Part shown: positions 29,289 through 42,075 of the stretch, piece by piece
Numbering within the stretch: the stretch's first letter is position 1
How the letters are laid out: each line of letters starts with the position of its first letter
Assembly: GCA_035279405.1 (NCBI GenBank)
Contig: DATEHU010000034.1
Coordinates: 1 to 64,000, forward strand
From: Gammaproteobacteria bacterium
GTDB lineage: Bacteria; Pseudomonadota; Gammaproteobacteria; Natronospirales; REEB76
Reading direction: 5' to 3'
DNA length: 64,000 nt
Made by a program: the position numbers and the translations under genes
Notes under the pieces: generated by a model
Told to the model about the DNA's origin: nothing
Seen by the model: the letters and a program-made list of their open reading frames with translations, nothing else
Database searches by the model: none

Positions 29289-30650
29289 TTATTTGCCGAT
29301 ACAAAAACTCGAAAAGATCCGGCCGAGCAAATCCTCACTGGTGAACTCGCCGGTGATTTCGCCGAGCGCTTGCTGAGCCAGCCGCAGTTCTTCCGCCAGC
29401 AATTCGCCAGCGCGCTCCGACAGTCGCTGCCCGGCAAGCTGCATATGATGGTGCGCACGCTCGAGAGCATCCACATGCCGGCGGCGCGCGATAAACCCAT
29501 CTTCGCTGCCCGACGCAAAGCCCACGGCCTGCTTGAGATGCTCGCGCAACAAGTCCAGTCCTGCGCCGGTTTTGGCTGACAATGCAACCCGCGCCGGCCG
29601 ATCCTGGTCAACGCACTGCGGCGCCCGGCCGCTGAGATCAATCTTGTTGTGGATCACGGTCACCGGCAGTTTCCCCGGCAGGCGTTCCAGAATCCGCCGA
29701 TCCTCGGCGGTCAAGCCCAGCGTATCGTCCACCACCAGCAGCACGCGGTCGGCCGAGTCAATCGCCTCCCAGGCACGGCGCACGCCTTCCTGCTCGACCG
29801 CATCGCCGCTCTCACGCAGGCCGGCGGTGTCAATCACGTGCAGCGGCAAGCCGTCCAGATGAATATGCTCGCGCAGCAGGTCGCGGGTGGTGCCGGGAAT
29901 TTCCGTGACGATCGCGGCCGCGTGGCCGGCCAGACGATTCAACAGACTGGATTTGCCGGCATTCGGCCGGCCGGCAATGACTACCGTCAAGCCTTCACGC
30001 AGCAGGCTGCCTTGATTGGCGGCGCCCAGCACCGCATCCAGACGCGCGCGGATGTCGCGCAAATGTTCCGCGACTTTGCCGTCACCCAGGAAATCCAGTT
30101 CCTCGTCGGGGAAATCCAGCGCGGCTTCCACGTAACTGCGCAACTCGATCAGCGCCTCCACCAATGCGAGCACGCGTGCGGAAAATTCGCCGCGCAAGGA
30201 ACGCAACGCAGCGCGCGCCGCCTGTTCACTGCTGCTGTCGATGAGGTCGGCAATTGCCTCAGCCTGCACCAAATCCAGCTTGTCGTTCAGAAAGGCACGC
30301 TGGGAAAATTCACCGGGTCGCGCAAGGCGCGCGCCCAGCTCGCACACGCGTGTGAGCAGCAGTGCCAGCACTACCGGCCCGCCGTGCGCGTGCAGCTCCA
30401 GTACATCTTCGCCGGTGAAGGAATGTGGTGCGGGGAAGAACAGCGCCAGGCCGCTGTCCAGTTCCCCGCCGCGGCTGTCGGCAAAATGTTTGAATTCCGC
30501 ACGCCGGGGCGCGGGCAGGCTGCCAAAGAGCGTCGCGGCAATCGCACGCACTGCCGGACCGGATGCGCGCACGATGCCGACACCGCCGCGGCCCGGCGGC
30601 GTGGCGATGGCGACGATGGTGTCGGTCGCGGGCGGCACGCTATCTTTCAT
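29289..30650 (-). CDS. mnmE: tRNA modification GTPase MnmE
   Basis: MnmE is the GTPase partner of MnmG in U34 wobble modification. The N-terminal folate-binding domain starts with [21 protein letters not shown]; the central G domain has the P-loop [28 protein letters not shown] and NKID; the C-terminal CIGK motif, with the essential cysteine, is intact as FCIGK. Length 453 matches E. coli (454). It is separated from yidC by the hydrolase-OsmC gene. Confidence 0.97.
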   Translation of the reverse strand: MKDSVPPATDTIVAIATPPGRGGVGIVRASGPAVRAIAATLFGSLPAPRRAEFKHFADSRGGELDSGLALFFPAPHSFTGEDVLELHAHGGPVVLALLLTRVCELGARLARPGEFSQRAFLNDKLDLVQAEAIADLIDSSSEQAARAALRSLRGEFSARVLALVEALIELRSYVEAALDFPDEELDFLGDGKVAEHLRDIRARLDAVLGAANQGSLLREGLTVVIAGRPNAGKSSLLNRLAGHAAAIVTEIPGTTRDLLREHIHLDGLPLHVIDTAGLRESGDAVEQEGVRRAWEAIDSADRVLLVVDDTLGLTAEDRRILERLPGKLPVTVIHNKIDLSGRAPQCVDQDRPARVALSAKTGAGLDLLREHLKQAVGFASGSEDGFIARRRHVDALERAHHHMQLAGQRLSERAGELLAEELRLAQQALGEITGEFTSEDLLGRIFSSFCIGK

Positions 30651-30707
30651 GGGAGAATCAGTTTAAGTCCGCGCGCAATGGCGGCTGCGTCCCAGAAGGA
30701 GAAAATC

Positions 30708-31928
30708 ATGTCGGTTCAAGCCGTTGCCTTCCCCAACGTCGCCGGTCAGATGCTGGCCGGTCGCCTGGAACTGCCCGCGTACGGCGCGCCGCGTGCCTGG
30801 GCGCTCTACGCCCACTGTTTCACCTGCGGCAAGGATGTGCGCGCCGCGGTGGACATCTGCCGGGCGCTCTGCACCCGGGGCATCGCAGTGCTGCGCTTCG
30901 ACTTCACCGGCCTCGGCCAAAGTGCCGGCGACTTCGCCGACACCACGCTCAGCAGCAACGTCTCCGATCTGCTTCAGGCGGCGCAATTCCTGGAACAGAA
31001 TTACCAGGCGCCCAAGATCCTGGTCGGGCATTCGCTCGGCGGCATTGCGGTGCTGGAAGCCGCACACCGGATTCCCAGCTGCATCGCCGTGGCTACGGTG
31101 GCCGCGCCGGCCAATCCCGAGCACGTGGCCAATCTGTTGGGTGCGGCGCGCCAGGTCATCGAACAGCAGGGCGAGGCCGACGTGCTGCTCGCGGGCCGCA
31201 AGCTGCATTTCAAGAAGGCGTTTCTCGACGGCCTCAAGAATCAGCATTGGCAGGAGAACATCCGCAAGCTGCGCAAGCCGCTGCTGATTTTCCACTCGCC
31301 CACCGACGCGCTCGTGGACATCAGCAACGCCGGCCTGATATTCGCCGCAGCACTGCACCCCAAGAGCTTCGTGTCGCTGTCCGGCGCCGATCACCTGCTG
31401 TCGCGGCGCGAGGATTCGGAATATGTGGGCCTGCTGCTCGCGGCCTGGGCCAGCAAATACCTGGGCGAACTCGGTCTGCAGCCGGCCGTGAGCCCGGCCG
31501 CCGAAGGTGAAGTAGTGGCCAGCATCCAGCGCGACCGTTATCACACCGAACTTTACGCCGGTGCGCACATGTTGGTGGCTGACGAGCCACGGGATGTGGG
31601 CGGCACGGACAGCGGGCCTTCGCCCTATGGCTACCTCTGCGCCGCGCTCGGTGCCTGCACCGCCATCACCCTGCGCATGTACGCGGACCGCAAACAGTGG
31701 CCGCTGGAGGGCGTACGCGTACGTCTCACGCATTCCAAGATACACGCGCAGGACTGCGCCGACTGCGAAACCAAACAGGGCAAGATTGACCGCTTCACGC
31801 GCAGCATCGAATTGCAGGGCGCCTTGAGCGCAGAGCAGCGTCAGCGTCTGGTGGAAATCGCGGACAAATGCCCCGTGCACCGGACGCTGGAATCGGAAGT
31901 GCGCATTGAAACCAGCCTGCAAGCCTGA
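30708..31928 (+). CDS. Bifunctional alpha/beta hydrolase - OsmC fusion protein
   Basis: Residues about 1-260 form an alpha/beta hydrolase with YAHCFTCGKD, the nucleophile serine in LVGHSLGGIA and a histidine in SGADHLLSRR. Residues about 275-406 form an OsmC/Ohr domain with the two expected cysteines in AALGACTAITLRMYAD and ADKCPVHRTLE, which would reduce organic hydroperoxides. This natural fusion is known from other proteobacteria; its substrate is not. ATG 30708 has AGAAGGAG upstream. It diverges from mnmE and converges on yidC. Confidence 0.88.
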   Translation: MSVQAVAFPNVAGQMLAGRLELPAYGAPRAWALYAHCFTCGKDVRAAVDICRALCTRGIAVLRFDFTGLGQSAGDFADTTLSSNVSDLLQAAQFLEQNYQAPKILVGHSLGGIAVLEAAHRIPSCIAVATVAAPANPEHVANLLGAARQVIEQQGEADVLLAGRKLHFKKAFLDGLKNQHWQENIRKLRKPLLIFHSPTDALVDISNAGLIFAAALHPKSFVSLSGADHLLSRREDSEYVGLLLAAWASKYLGELGLQPAVSPAAEGEVVASIQRDRYHTELYAGAHMLVADEPRDVGGTDSGPSPYGYLCAALGACTAITLRMYADRKQWPLEGVRVRLTHSKIHAQDCADCETKQGKIDRFTRSIELQGALSAEQRQRLVEIADKCPVHRTLESEVRIETSLQA

Positions 31929-31937
31929 AAGCGCGGG

Positions 31938-33677
31938 CTATTTCTTGCCTTTGAGCGCCTTGTCCTTCTGGTGACGCTTGCCTTCGGCGTCATACGCGCG
32001 GTTGATCCACCATTGCTGCGCAATAGTGAGGATCGAATTCGGCAGGTAATACAGCACCAGACCCGAGGGGAAGACCGCGTAAAACGCCACGAAGATCAAG
32101 GGCATGAATTTGAACAGCCGCTGTTGCATCTTGTCGGCGGTGATCTGCGGCTGCACGTGCGCCTGCAGGAAATACGCCAGGCCGTAGATAATCGGCAGGA
32201 TGAAATACGGATCCGGTGCCGAGAGATCGTGGATCCACAGAACCCATGGCTGTTGGCGCAGCTCCACGCTGTACACCAGCACGTAGTACAAGGCAAAGAA
32301 AATCGGGAACTGGATGATCATCGGCAGACAGCCGCCCAGCGGGTTTATCTTTTCTTTCTTGTAGAACTCCATCTGCGCCTGCGCGAGCTTCTGCTTGTCG
32401 TCCTTGTAGCGCTCCTGCAGCGCCTTGAGGCGCGGTTGCACGGCGCGCATCTTGGCCATGGAGCGGAACGCCACGTGATTGAGCGGGAAAAACACCAGTT
32501 TGACCAGCACCGTGAGCAGAATGATGGCCCAGCCCCAGTTGCCCACCAGACCATGCAGGAAGTTCAGGAGCTTGAACAGCGGCTCGGCGATGATGGTGAA
32601 TTTGCCGTAATCCACCGTGAGTTGCAGACCCGGCGCTACTTTCGGCAGCAAGTTTTGCAGCTTGGGGCCAAGGTAAAACCGGTCGCTGAAGCTCGCGCTC
32701 GTGCCGGGCGCCACAGTTTTGAGGCTGCCGATGGTGCCCACCAGATAACGCTCGTCACCGAGTGACTGCGTGTAGTACAGATTGCTGGCGTTGTGTTCGC
32801 CGGGAATCACCGCACTCAAAAAATAATGCGTGACTACGGCGGTCCAGCCATCGGGGCTGGTGAGGTTCACAGGCTTGTCGGCCAGGTCCTTGAATTCGAA
32901 TTGCTGATAGCCGCCGCTGCCATCCAGCGCCATGCGCTGGTAATCGTAACGATGCATACTGAACATGCTGGCAAACAGGCCTTGCGGCAGATTGATGTTG
33001 TAGCGGCTCGCAAACTGCGCGTACGCCGCGCCGCTCCAAGGCTGTGCGGAGCCGTTGTGAACCGCGTAGCGCAGATCGATCTGGTAACTGCCGCGCGTGA
33101 ACGTGTAGGTCTTAGCGACCGTGAGCCCGGTGGGGCTTTCCCAGCTCAGCACCACCTCCAGGGTTTTCTGTCCGGGCGCGAGGGTGTAACTCGTGCGGCT
33201 GGCCGTGTACAGGGCCGCATCGCCGGGCGCGGCCGGACCGGAATGGGTCTGTAACCCGGACTGCGCCACGAGCAGATTGGCAGGATCGGGATCCAGCACC
33301 TTGACGCGTGCCGGCTGATGCAGCTCCTGCGGATAGGCGAGCAACTCCGCCTGCTGCAACTCGCCCCCGGCGGTATTGATGGTCACGGCAAGCAGATCGG
33401 TGCGCACTTCGATCGGCTCGCCGGCAGTCTGAGCGCGGACTCCCCGCGCCGGTGCGACAGCGCTCGTGACCGCATGGGTAGCGGCGGCTGGCGCTGAGCC
33501 AGGGGCGGCAGGGATCTGGGGAAGCGCTGCAGTCGCGGCCGACGGTGCAGTCGTAGCCGCAGCGGTGGGCGCTCCCGACGGCGGCGGTTTCGGTCCGTAG
33601 TCCTGCATCCAGGCCTGATAGAGCAGGAACGCCACCAGTATCAGAGCCGCAAACAGGAACAACCGGCGATTATCCAT
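31938..33677 (-). CDS. yidC: Membrane protein insertase YidC
   Basis: YidC inserts and folds inner-membrane proteins with or without SecYEG. The 579-residue protein has an N-terminal anchor ([23 protein letters not shown]), an Ala/Pro/Thr-rich linker, a large periplasmic domain, and the conserved five-helix core starting [20 protein letters not shown] with the arginine region in [11 protein letters not shown]. It starts 8 bp before the yidD stop and is in the usual rpmH-rnpA-yidD-yidC string. Confidence 0.97.
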   Translation of the reverse strand: MDNRRLFLFAALILVAFLLYQAWMQDYGPKPPPSGAPTAAATTAPSAATAALPQIPAAPGSAPAAATHAVTSAVAPARGVRAQTAGEPIEVRTDLLAVTINTAGGELQQAELLAYPQELHQPARVKVLDPDPANLLVAQSGLQTHSGPAAPGDAALYTASRTSYTLAPGQKTLEVVLSWESPTGLTVAKTYTFTRGSYQIDLRYAVHNGSAQPWSGAAYAQFASRYNINLPQGLFASMFSMHRYDYQRMALDGSGGYQQFEFKDLADKPVNLTSPDGWTAVVTHYFLSAVIPGEHNASNLYYTQSLGDERYLVGTIGSLKTVAPGTSASFSDRFYLGPKLQNLLPKVAPGLQLTVDYGKFTIIAEPLFKLLNFLHGLVGNWGWAIILLTVLVKLVFFPLNHVAFRSMAKMRAVQPRLKALQERYKDDKQKLAQAQMEFYKKEKINPLGGCLPMIIQFPIFFALYYVLVYSVELRQQPWVLWIHDLSAPDPYFILPIIYGLAYFLQAHVQPQITADKMQQRLFKFMPLIFVAFYAVFPSGLVLYYLPNSILTIAQQWWINRAYDAEGKRHQKDKALKGKK

Positions 33678-33900
33678 GACGATGCTTTAATTCCGGCACC
33701 GGATCGTATCCACCGGGATGCAATGGGTGGCAGCGCAGCAACCGCCAGACCGCCAGCCCGCTGCCGCGCAGCGCGCCGAAACGCTGGATCGCCTCGAGAG
33801 CGTACGCGGAACAGGAAGGTTCAAAACGGCAGTGGCGGCCAAGCAGCGGGCTCACGAAATAGCGGTATCCGCGGATAACAAGGATCAGGACGTTGCGCAT
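33670..33900 (-). CDS. yidD: Membrane protein insertion efficiency factor YidD
   Basis: The 76-residue protein shows the family core [20 protein letters not shown] followed by SAYALEAI and [17 protein letters not shown]. It assists YidC-dependent insertion at the inner membrane. ATG 33900 is chosen from this alignment; the open frame runs upstream into rnpA. It overlaps rnpA by 16 bp and yidC by 8 bp. Confidence 0.95.
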   Translation of the reverse strand: MRNVLILVIRGYRYFVSPLLGRHCRFEPSCSAYALEAIQRFGALRGSGLAVWRLLRCHPLHPGGYDPVPELKHRHG

Positions 33901-34253
33901 CGTTTTGTCAATTCCTGCCAATGCCATTCCAAACTGGCGCGAATTTCCGGTTTGCTGACACCGGAAGCCCGCGCTTTGACCTGCACCACAATGTCGACCG
34001 CCGGGAGCATAACGCGTCGCGTACGAAAGCTGGCCCGGATCTGGCGCTTGATGCGGTTGCGGGTCACGGCACTCACTATCGCCGCGCGCGCTACGCTGAT
34101 TCCCAACCGGGCTATCAGTCGGTTGGGATGCACATAGACGCGGAAACACCCGTCGCTGGTAAACCACCCGTGCTTGAACACCCGGCTGAATTCCGCCGGG
34201 GTCCGCAGCCGCGCCGCGACCGGAAACCCGGCACTCGCTGGGTCTACGGGCAG
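33885..34253 (-). CDS. rnpA: Ribonuclease P protein component, probable non-standard start
   Basis: RnpA is the protein cofactor of RNase P, which trims tRNA 5' leaders. The core motif [17 protein letters not shown] (RNR signature) and [16 protein letters not shown] are clear. The only ATG/GTG/TTG in frame is GTG 34181, which would drop the conserved N-terminal part [17 protein letters not shown] seen upstream in the same frame. The frame is open into rpmH, and CTG 34253 gives a 122-residue product of normal length, overlapping the rpmH stop by 10 bp. The start is therefore inferred from homology, not from a codon rule. Confidence 0.75.
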   Translation of the reverse strand: MPVDPASAGFPVAARLRTPAEFSRVFKHGWFTSDGCFRVYVHPNRLIARLGISVARAAIVSAVTRNRIKRQIRASFRTRRVMLPAVDIVVQVKARASGVSKPEIRASLEWHWQELTKRCATS

Positions 34254-34378
34254 AGACTGGCCCGGCCTTTGGCGCGACGGGCGCTCAGCACCTGACGGCC
34301 GCGTTTGGTGGCCATGCGTGCACGAAAACCATGAGTGCGTTTCCGGTGCAGGTTGCTGGGCTGATAGGTTCTTTTCAT
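34244..34378 (-). CDS. rpmH: 50S ribosomal protein L34
   Basis: The 44-residue basic protein begins [19 protein letters not shown] and continues [19 protein letters not shown], the L34 pattern. It lies at the classical position divergent from dnaA. ATG 34378 is unambiguous and the stop is TAG (34244-34246). A strong promoter lies about 55 bp upstream. Confidence 0.97.
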   Translation of the reverse strand: MKRTYQPSNLHRKRTHGFRARMATKRGRQVLSARRAKGRASLCP

Positions 34379-34432
34379 GGCGTGGTTCCGGCAGAAGGTG
34401 CCCTTAAGGCGGGATGCAGGCAAAGGCGCGAT

Positions 34433-34461
34433 ATTAAACGGATGCTCAGGCTTGCTGTCAA
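34433..34461 (-). promoter_or_regulatory. Strong sigma-70 promoter for rpmH-rnpA-yidD-yidC
   Basis: On the minus strand a perfect TTGACA (34461-34456) is followed after 17 bp by TTTAAT (34438-34433), a 5/6 match to the -10 box. The start near 34426 gives a 5' leader of about 48 nt before rpmH. Confidence 0.8.
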
Positions 34462-34493
34462 CATCACGGCTGTGCGTGCCCGCGGGTCGCGTC

Positions 34494-34502
34494 TGTGGAT
34501 AA
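34494..34502 (-). promoter_or_regulatory. DnaA box upstream of dnaA
   Basis: TGTGGATAA is the exact complement of the strict DnaA box TTATCCACA. It lies about 100 bp before the dnaA start. A weak -10 (TATAGA at 34517-34522) is placed so that this box would cover the -35 region, which suggests DnaA represses its own gene. Confidence 0.8.
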
Positions 34503-34598
34503 CCATTGGCAACCGGTATAGACTCCCCCGCCTCTGACAGCAGTACTCGCGCGCTGCTGAATTAAAACGCGTCACTTTCAACTACCGGGGGTTTGGGC

Positions 34599-35921
34599 AT
34601 GGCATCGCTATGGACGCGGTGTATGGATCATTTGGAGCACGAGCTTTCTGAACAAGAGCTCAACACCTGGATCCGGCCGTTACATGTTCAAGAAGATGCC
34701 GAGACGCTGCGCCTGCTGGCGCCTAACCGATTTGTCATGGACTGGGTGCGGGATCGGTTCCTGCCACGCATCTCCAGGCTTGCCAAGGAACTGGCCGAAG
34801 ACCGCAGCCGCCAAGTACTGCTCGAAGTGGGTGCGGCACGAGAAACCCAGCCCATGGAGACCGCGGTGGCCACGGGCGGCGCGAGCCTGATTGCCACCCC
34901 CGGCAGTGGTCTGAATCCCGCATACACGTTTGAAAGCTTTGTCGAGGGCAAATCCAACCAATTTGCGCTGGCGGCCGCACGGCAGGTTGCCGAAAATCCC
35001 GGCCGCGCCTATAACCCCCTGTTTATCTACGGCGGCGTAGGTCTGGGTAAAACCCACCTCATGCAGAGCGTGGGCCAGTTAATCCAAAGGCGCCGGCCGC
35101 AGGCGCGCATTGCCTATGTGCACTCCGAGCGATTCGTAAATGACATGGTGCGTGCACTCCAACACAACACCATCAACGAATTCAAACGCCAATACCGCAC
35201 GCTGGACGCCCTGCTCATAGACGATATCCAGTTTTTCGTCGGCAAAGAGCGTTCCCAGGAAGAATTCTTCCATACTTTCAATGCCTTACTCGAGGGGCAA
35301 CAGCAGGTGATTCTGACCTGTGATCGATATCCCAAGGAAGTCGAGGGCCTAGAGGAACGTCTCAAATCCCGCTTTGGCTGGGGTCTGACCGTGCCCATAG
35401 AGCCACCCGAGCTCGAAACCAGGGTAGCCATCCTGATGCAGAAGGCTGTGCATGAAAACGTTGTGGTGCCCAGTGAAGTGGCATTCTTCATTGCGCAGCG
35501 CGTCAGTTCCAACATTCGTGAGCTGGAAGGAGCATTACGCAGGGTTGCGGCCAACGCGCAGTTCACCGGCCAGGCAATTACCCTGGAGAGTGCTCAGGAA
35601 TGGCTCAAAGACATTCTGGCCCGCCAGGAAAGGCTGGTAACCCTGGATAACATCCAGAAAACCGTAGCTGATTATTTCCACGTAAGGGTGGGAGACATGC
35701 TCTCCAAACGGCGCAACCGTTCGATTGCTAGACCACGCCAAGTCGCCATGTGCTTGGCGAAAGAACTTACCACCCACAGCCTGCCGGAGATTGGCGATGC
35801 CTTTGGAGGACGTGATCACACCACCGTCCTGCACGCCTGTCGGAAAGTGCAGGAGCTCCGACAGTCCGATGCCCGCATTAATGAAGACTACCAGACCTTG
35901 ATTAGAACCCTGACGGCTTGA
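34599..35921 (+). CDS. dnaA: Chromosomal replication initiator DnaA
   Basis: DnaA binds DnaA boxes and melts oriC. The 440-residue protein shows the N-terminal DnaB-interacting domain ([21 protein letters not shown]), the AAA+ core with Walker [14 protein letters not shown] and Walker [10 protein letters not shown], and the C-terminal box-binding helix-turn-helix with [22 protein letters not shown] 34599 follows a G-rich stretch; TTG 34593 is two codons upstream. It heads dnaA-dnaN-recF-gyrB. Confidence 0.98.
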   Translation: MASLWTRCMDHLEHELSEQELNTWIRPLHVQEDAETLRLLAPNRFVMDWVRDRFLPRISRLAKELAEDRSRQVLLEVGAARETQPMETAVATGGASLIATPGSGLNPAYTFESFVEGKSNQFALAAARQVAENPGRAYNPLFIYGGVGLGKTHLMQSVGQLIQRRRPQARIAYVHSERFVNDMVRALQHNTINEFKRQYRTLDALLIDDIQFFVGKERSQEEFFHTFNALLEGQQQVILTCDRYPKEVEGLEERLKSRFGWGLTVPIEPPELETRVAILMQKAVHENVVVPSEVAFFIAQRVSSNIRELEGALRRVAANAQFTGQAITLESAQEWLKDILARQERLVTLDNIQKTVADYFHVRVGDMLSKRRNRSIARPRQVAMCLAKELTTHSLPEIGDAFGGRDHTTVLHACRKVQELRQSDARINEDYQTLIRTLTA

Positions 35922-36143
35922 TGGGGTGTGGATAACCTGTTGAGTATTTTGCTTTCGAAATCTACTCTCATCCCGTAAACACATTACCCAGAGCAATTCG
36001 ATCCCACAGGTAACAGATCTACAACTATATAAGCCATTGAAACTAAATAGAAATATTTAATATTCACAGTTTTGCGCAAGCTAAATTAAATTAACTAATA
36101 TTCTAAGCATTACATGATTCTTTATAACTTGATTGGTGAATAA
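35922..36143. other. Probable chromosomal origin oriC (dnaA-dnaN spacer)
   Basis: The 222-bp gap has a perfect DnaA box (TGTGGATAA, 35927-35935) right after the dnaA stop and an 8/9 match (ATATTCACA, 36060-36068). From about 36020 to 36140 the DNA is strikingly AT-rich compared with the rest of the window, as expected for an unwinding element. A second strict box lies upstream of dnaA. The number of clear boxes is small, so part of the origin may lie on the rpmH side. Confidence 0.65.
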
Positions 36144-37244
36144 ATGAAGTTCGAAACCCTTCGGGAAACGCTTCTATCTCCGGTGCAAGCGGTTGCAGGG
36201 GTTGTGGAAAGGCGTCAAACGATGCCGATTTTAGCCAACCTTTTACTGTCAGCGGGCGATTCGGGTCTGGCTGTCACGGCAAGCGATACGGAGGTTGAAC
36301 TCATTGCTTCCACGGATGTTGATATCAAGGAAAAGGGTGAAGTTACTGTGCCTGCCCGCAAGTTGCTGGATATTTGCAGGGCACTGCCGGAAGGCGTGAA
36401 GGTCTCGATTGCACTGGATAAAGGGAAGTTAACATTACGCTCGGGTCACAGCCGTTTTAGTCTGGCCACATTACCGGCTGCGGATTTTCCTCTCGTGGAG
36501 GACATCAAGCCCCAGCGCAGCTTTCGTGTTGCGCAAGCAAAGTTGCGGGATCTGCTGATGCGGACAGCGTTTTCAATGGCTCAGCAAGACGTGCGCTATT
36601 ACCTGAATGGCCTGCTCCTGGAGGTTGGGGAGCAGCAGTTACGGGCAGTCGCAACTGATGGGCACAGGCTTGCTCTGTGTGACCTGAACGAGCCCTTTGG
36701 TGGTAGCGGCAAGCAGCAGGTCATCATTCCGCGGAAAAGCGTACTTGAGCTCCAGAGGCTGATGAGTGAACGTGATGAGGAGATCTCGGTAGATCTCGGT
36801 TCTAATCACATTAGAGTCGCATTAAGTGGAATTCGCCTCACTTCGAAGCTGATCGACGGTCGTTTCCCGGAGTATGAACGTGTAGTACCGAAAGGTGGCG
36901 ACAAGATCCTGACCGCAAGTCGCGCTGAGCTCTATGAGGCGTTGCACCGCGCCTCGATCCTCTCGAACGAGAAATACCGGGGTGTCCGTCTTCAGCTGGC
37001 GGCCAAGAACCTCAAAATTCTGGCGCATAACCCGGAGCAGGAAGAGGCTGAAGACGAGATTGAAATCCAGTATCAAGGCGCCGATCTGGAGATTGGGTTC
37101 AATGTAACCTATCTCCTGGAAGCTCTGTCCGCACTGGATCAGGAACGTGTGCAGATTACTCTCTCCGATGCCAATAACAGTTGTCTCATCAGTACGCCAG
37201 AAAATGAACTCTGTCGTTATGTAGTCATGCCAATGCGGTTATGA
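36144..37244 (+). CDS. dnaN: DNA polymerase III beta sliding clamp
   Basis: DnaN is the processivity ring for DNA polymerase III. The 366-residue length and the three-fold repeat are as in E. coli; MKFETLRETLLSPVQAVAGVVERRQTMPILAN is recognisable from its parts, and the C-terminus ends YVVMPMRL, the conserved PMRL pocket residues. Codon use is less GC-rich at third positions than in flanking operons, as often seen near origins. Confidence 0.97.
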   Translation: MKFETLRETLLSPVQAVAGVVERRQTMPILANLLLSAGDSGLAVTASDTEVELIASTDVDIKEKGEVTVPARKLLDICRALPEGVKVSIALDKGKLTLRSGHSRFSLATLPAADFPLVEDIKPQRSFRVAQAKLRDLLMRTAFSMAQQDVRYYLNGLLLEVGEQQLRAVATDGHRLALCDLNEPFGGSGKQQVIIPRKSVLELQRLMSERDEEISVDLGSNHIRVALSGIRLTSKLIDGRFPEYERVVPKGGDKILTASRAELYEALHRASILSNEKYRGVRLQLAAKNLKILAHNPEQEEAEDEIEIQYQGADLEIGFNVTYLLEALSALDQERVQITLSDANNSCLISTPENELCRYVVMPMRL

Positions 37245-37256
37245 CTCAAGGTCATT

Positions 37257-40771
<3,515 letters not shown>

Positions 40772-40777
40772 ATGCAA

Positions 40778-41533
40778 CTAAGCGCCTGAGCCCTTCTTTT
40801 TCAGCACCAAACCGCGGTAACCGGGGCTGATTTCCCGCATCTGCGCTTCAATCCAGTTTTGAATCTCCGTATTCACTTCGTCCGGCGGGCGATCGCGTGC
40901 GTACACGGGCTTGCCAATGCGCAGTTGCACAATGCCGGGATATTTGCGGAAGGCATTGCGTTTCCAGAAATCGCCGGCGTTGTGTGCGACCGGCACGATG
41001 GGCCGGCCGGTCTTGGCTGCGAGCAAGGCGCCCGACAGGCCATAGCGACGCGTGGTACCCGGCGGCATGCGGGTACCCTCGGGGAAAATTGCCACCCATA
41101 AACCGGTTTTGAGTCGCGCCTGACCCATATCCACCACCTGTTTCACCGCCGAATGACCTGCCTTCCGATTGATGGCGATTGGTTCGAGCGCGTAGATCGC
41201 CTGACCGATAATGGGCAGCCACAGCAATTCGCGTTTGAGCACCCAGCTCTGCGCTGGGAAAATCACCATCTGCGCCATGGTTTCCCAGGTGGACTGGTGT
41301 TTCCAGTAGGTGATGGCATTTTCCCTGGGGATGTTTTCCAGACCCTGCGCCTGGTAGGTGAGGCGACAGACATGCTTCAGGACGAAAAATTGCCACACCA
41401 CCCATTGACGCGCGATGCGATGGCCGAAGCGTTTGCCGAACGGCAAAGGGGCGGCGAGAGCTATGAGCGTGCTGAACAACACGGCCGTACTGACCATGAA
41501 CAGGTTGTAGATCAACGAGCGCAGCCAGATCAT
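40778..41533 (-). CDS. plsC: 1-acyl-sn-glycerol-3-phosphate acyltransferase
   Basis: PlsC makes phosphatidic acid from lysophosphatidic acid at the inner membrane. The 251-residue protein starts with a hydrophobic segment, then KHQSTWETM, which is the HX4D catalytic motif with Glu in place of Asp as in a known subgroup, and FPEGTRMPPGTTRRY, the acceptor-binding motif. Its start overlaps the gmhB stop by 4 bp; it converges on gyrB with a 6-bp gap. Confidence 0.88.
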   Translation of the reverse strand: MIWLRSLIYNLFMVSTAVLFSTLIALAAPLPFGKRFGHRIARQWVVWQFFVLKHVCRLTYQAQGLENIPRENAITYWKHQSTWETMAQMVIFPAQSWVLKRELLWLPIIGQAIYALEPIAINRKAGHSAVKQVVDMGQARLKTGLWVAIFPEGTRMPPGTTRRYGLSGALLAAKTGRPIVPVAHNAGDFWKRNAFRKYPGIVQLRIGKPVYARDRPPDEVNTEIQNWIEAQMREISPGYRGLVLKKKGSGA

Positions 41534-42075
41534 GTTTGGGCTTCACGCACGAGCTGATCTGCGGCGGCCGCGAGGTCGGCGAATATTTCCACATGCTGGG
41601 CAGCGTGCAGGTCGCGCAGGGTTTTTGCGCCGCTGCCGGTGAGTACCAGCATGGGACGCGCGCCTACACGTTGCGCCGCTTCAATGTCGCGCAGCGCGTC
41701 GCCGATTACCGGTACGCGGTGCAAATCGACGTGCAGCTGTTCGGAAATCTGCTTGAGCAGGCCCGGTTGCGGTTTGCGGCAGTTACAGCCCTCCTCGGGA
41801 CCGTGCGGGCAGTAGAAAATTCCGGTGAGTTTGCCGCCGGCTTGCGCGACGGCAGTCTGCATCCGGTGGTGAATGGCGTCCAGCGCGGCGGGATCAAACA
41901 GGCCGCGTGCCACGCCCGCCTGATTGGTGGCGACGGTCACGGTAAACCCGGCGCGGTGCAAGCGCGCAATGGCTTCCAGACTGCCGGGTATCGGTACCCA
42001 CTCCGCCGGCGATTTGATGTAGGCGTCCGAGTCGTAATTGATGACGCCGTCACGATCCAGGATGACCAGTTTCAT
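41530..42075 (-). CDS. gmhB: D-glycero-beta-D-manno-heptose-1,7-bisphosphate 7-phosphatase
   Basis: GmhB dephosphorylates heptose bisphosphate for LPS inner core. The 181-residue HAD protein has catalytic DRDGVIN at the N-terminus, TNQAGVARG, the zinc-ligand loop YCPHGPEEGCNCRKPQPG, and VIGDALRDIEAA. Family HldD/HldE genes are not near. It overlaps glyS by 4 bp and plsC by 4 bp, so glyQ-glyS-gmhB-plsC is one transcription unit. Confidence 0.94.
   Translation of the reverse strand: MKLVILDRDGVINYDSDAYIKSPAEWVPIPGSLEAIARLHRAGFTVTVATNQAGVARGLFDPAALDAIHHRMQTAVAQAGGKLTGIFYCPHGPEEGCNCRKPQPGLLKQISEQLHVDLHRVPVIGDALRDIEAAQRVGARPMLVLTGSGAKTLRDLHAAQHVEIFADLAAAADQLVREAQT

Noticed and set aside
29649-30707. 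N-terminal extension of the hydrolase-OsmC frame across mnmE
   Set aside because: The frame is open by chance through mnmE; ATG 30708 has a good ribosome site and starts the conserved domain.
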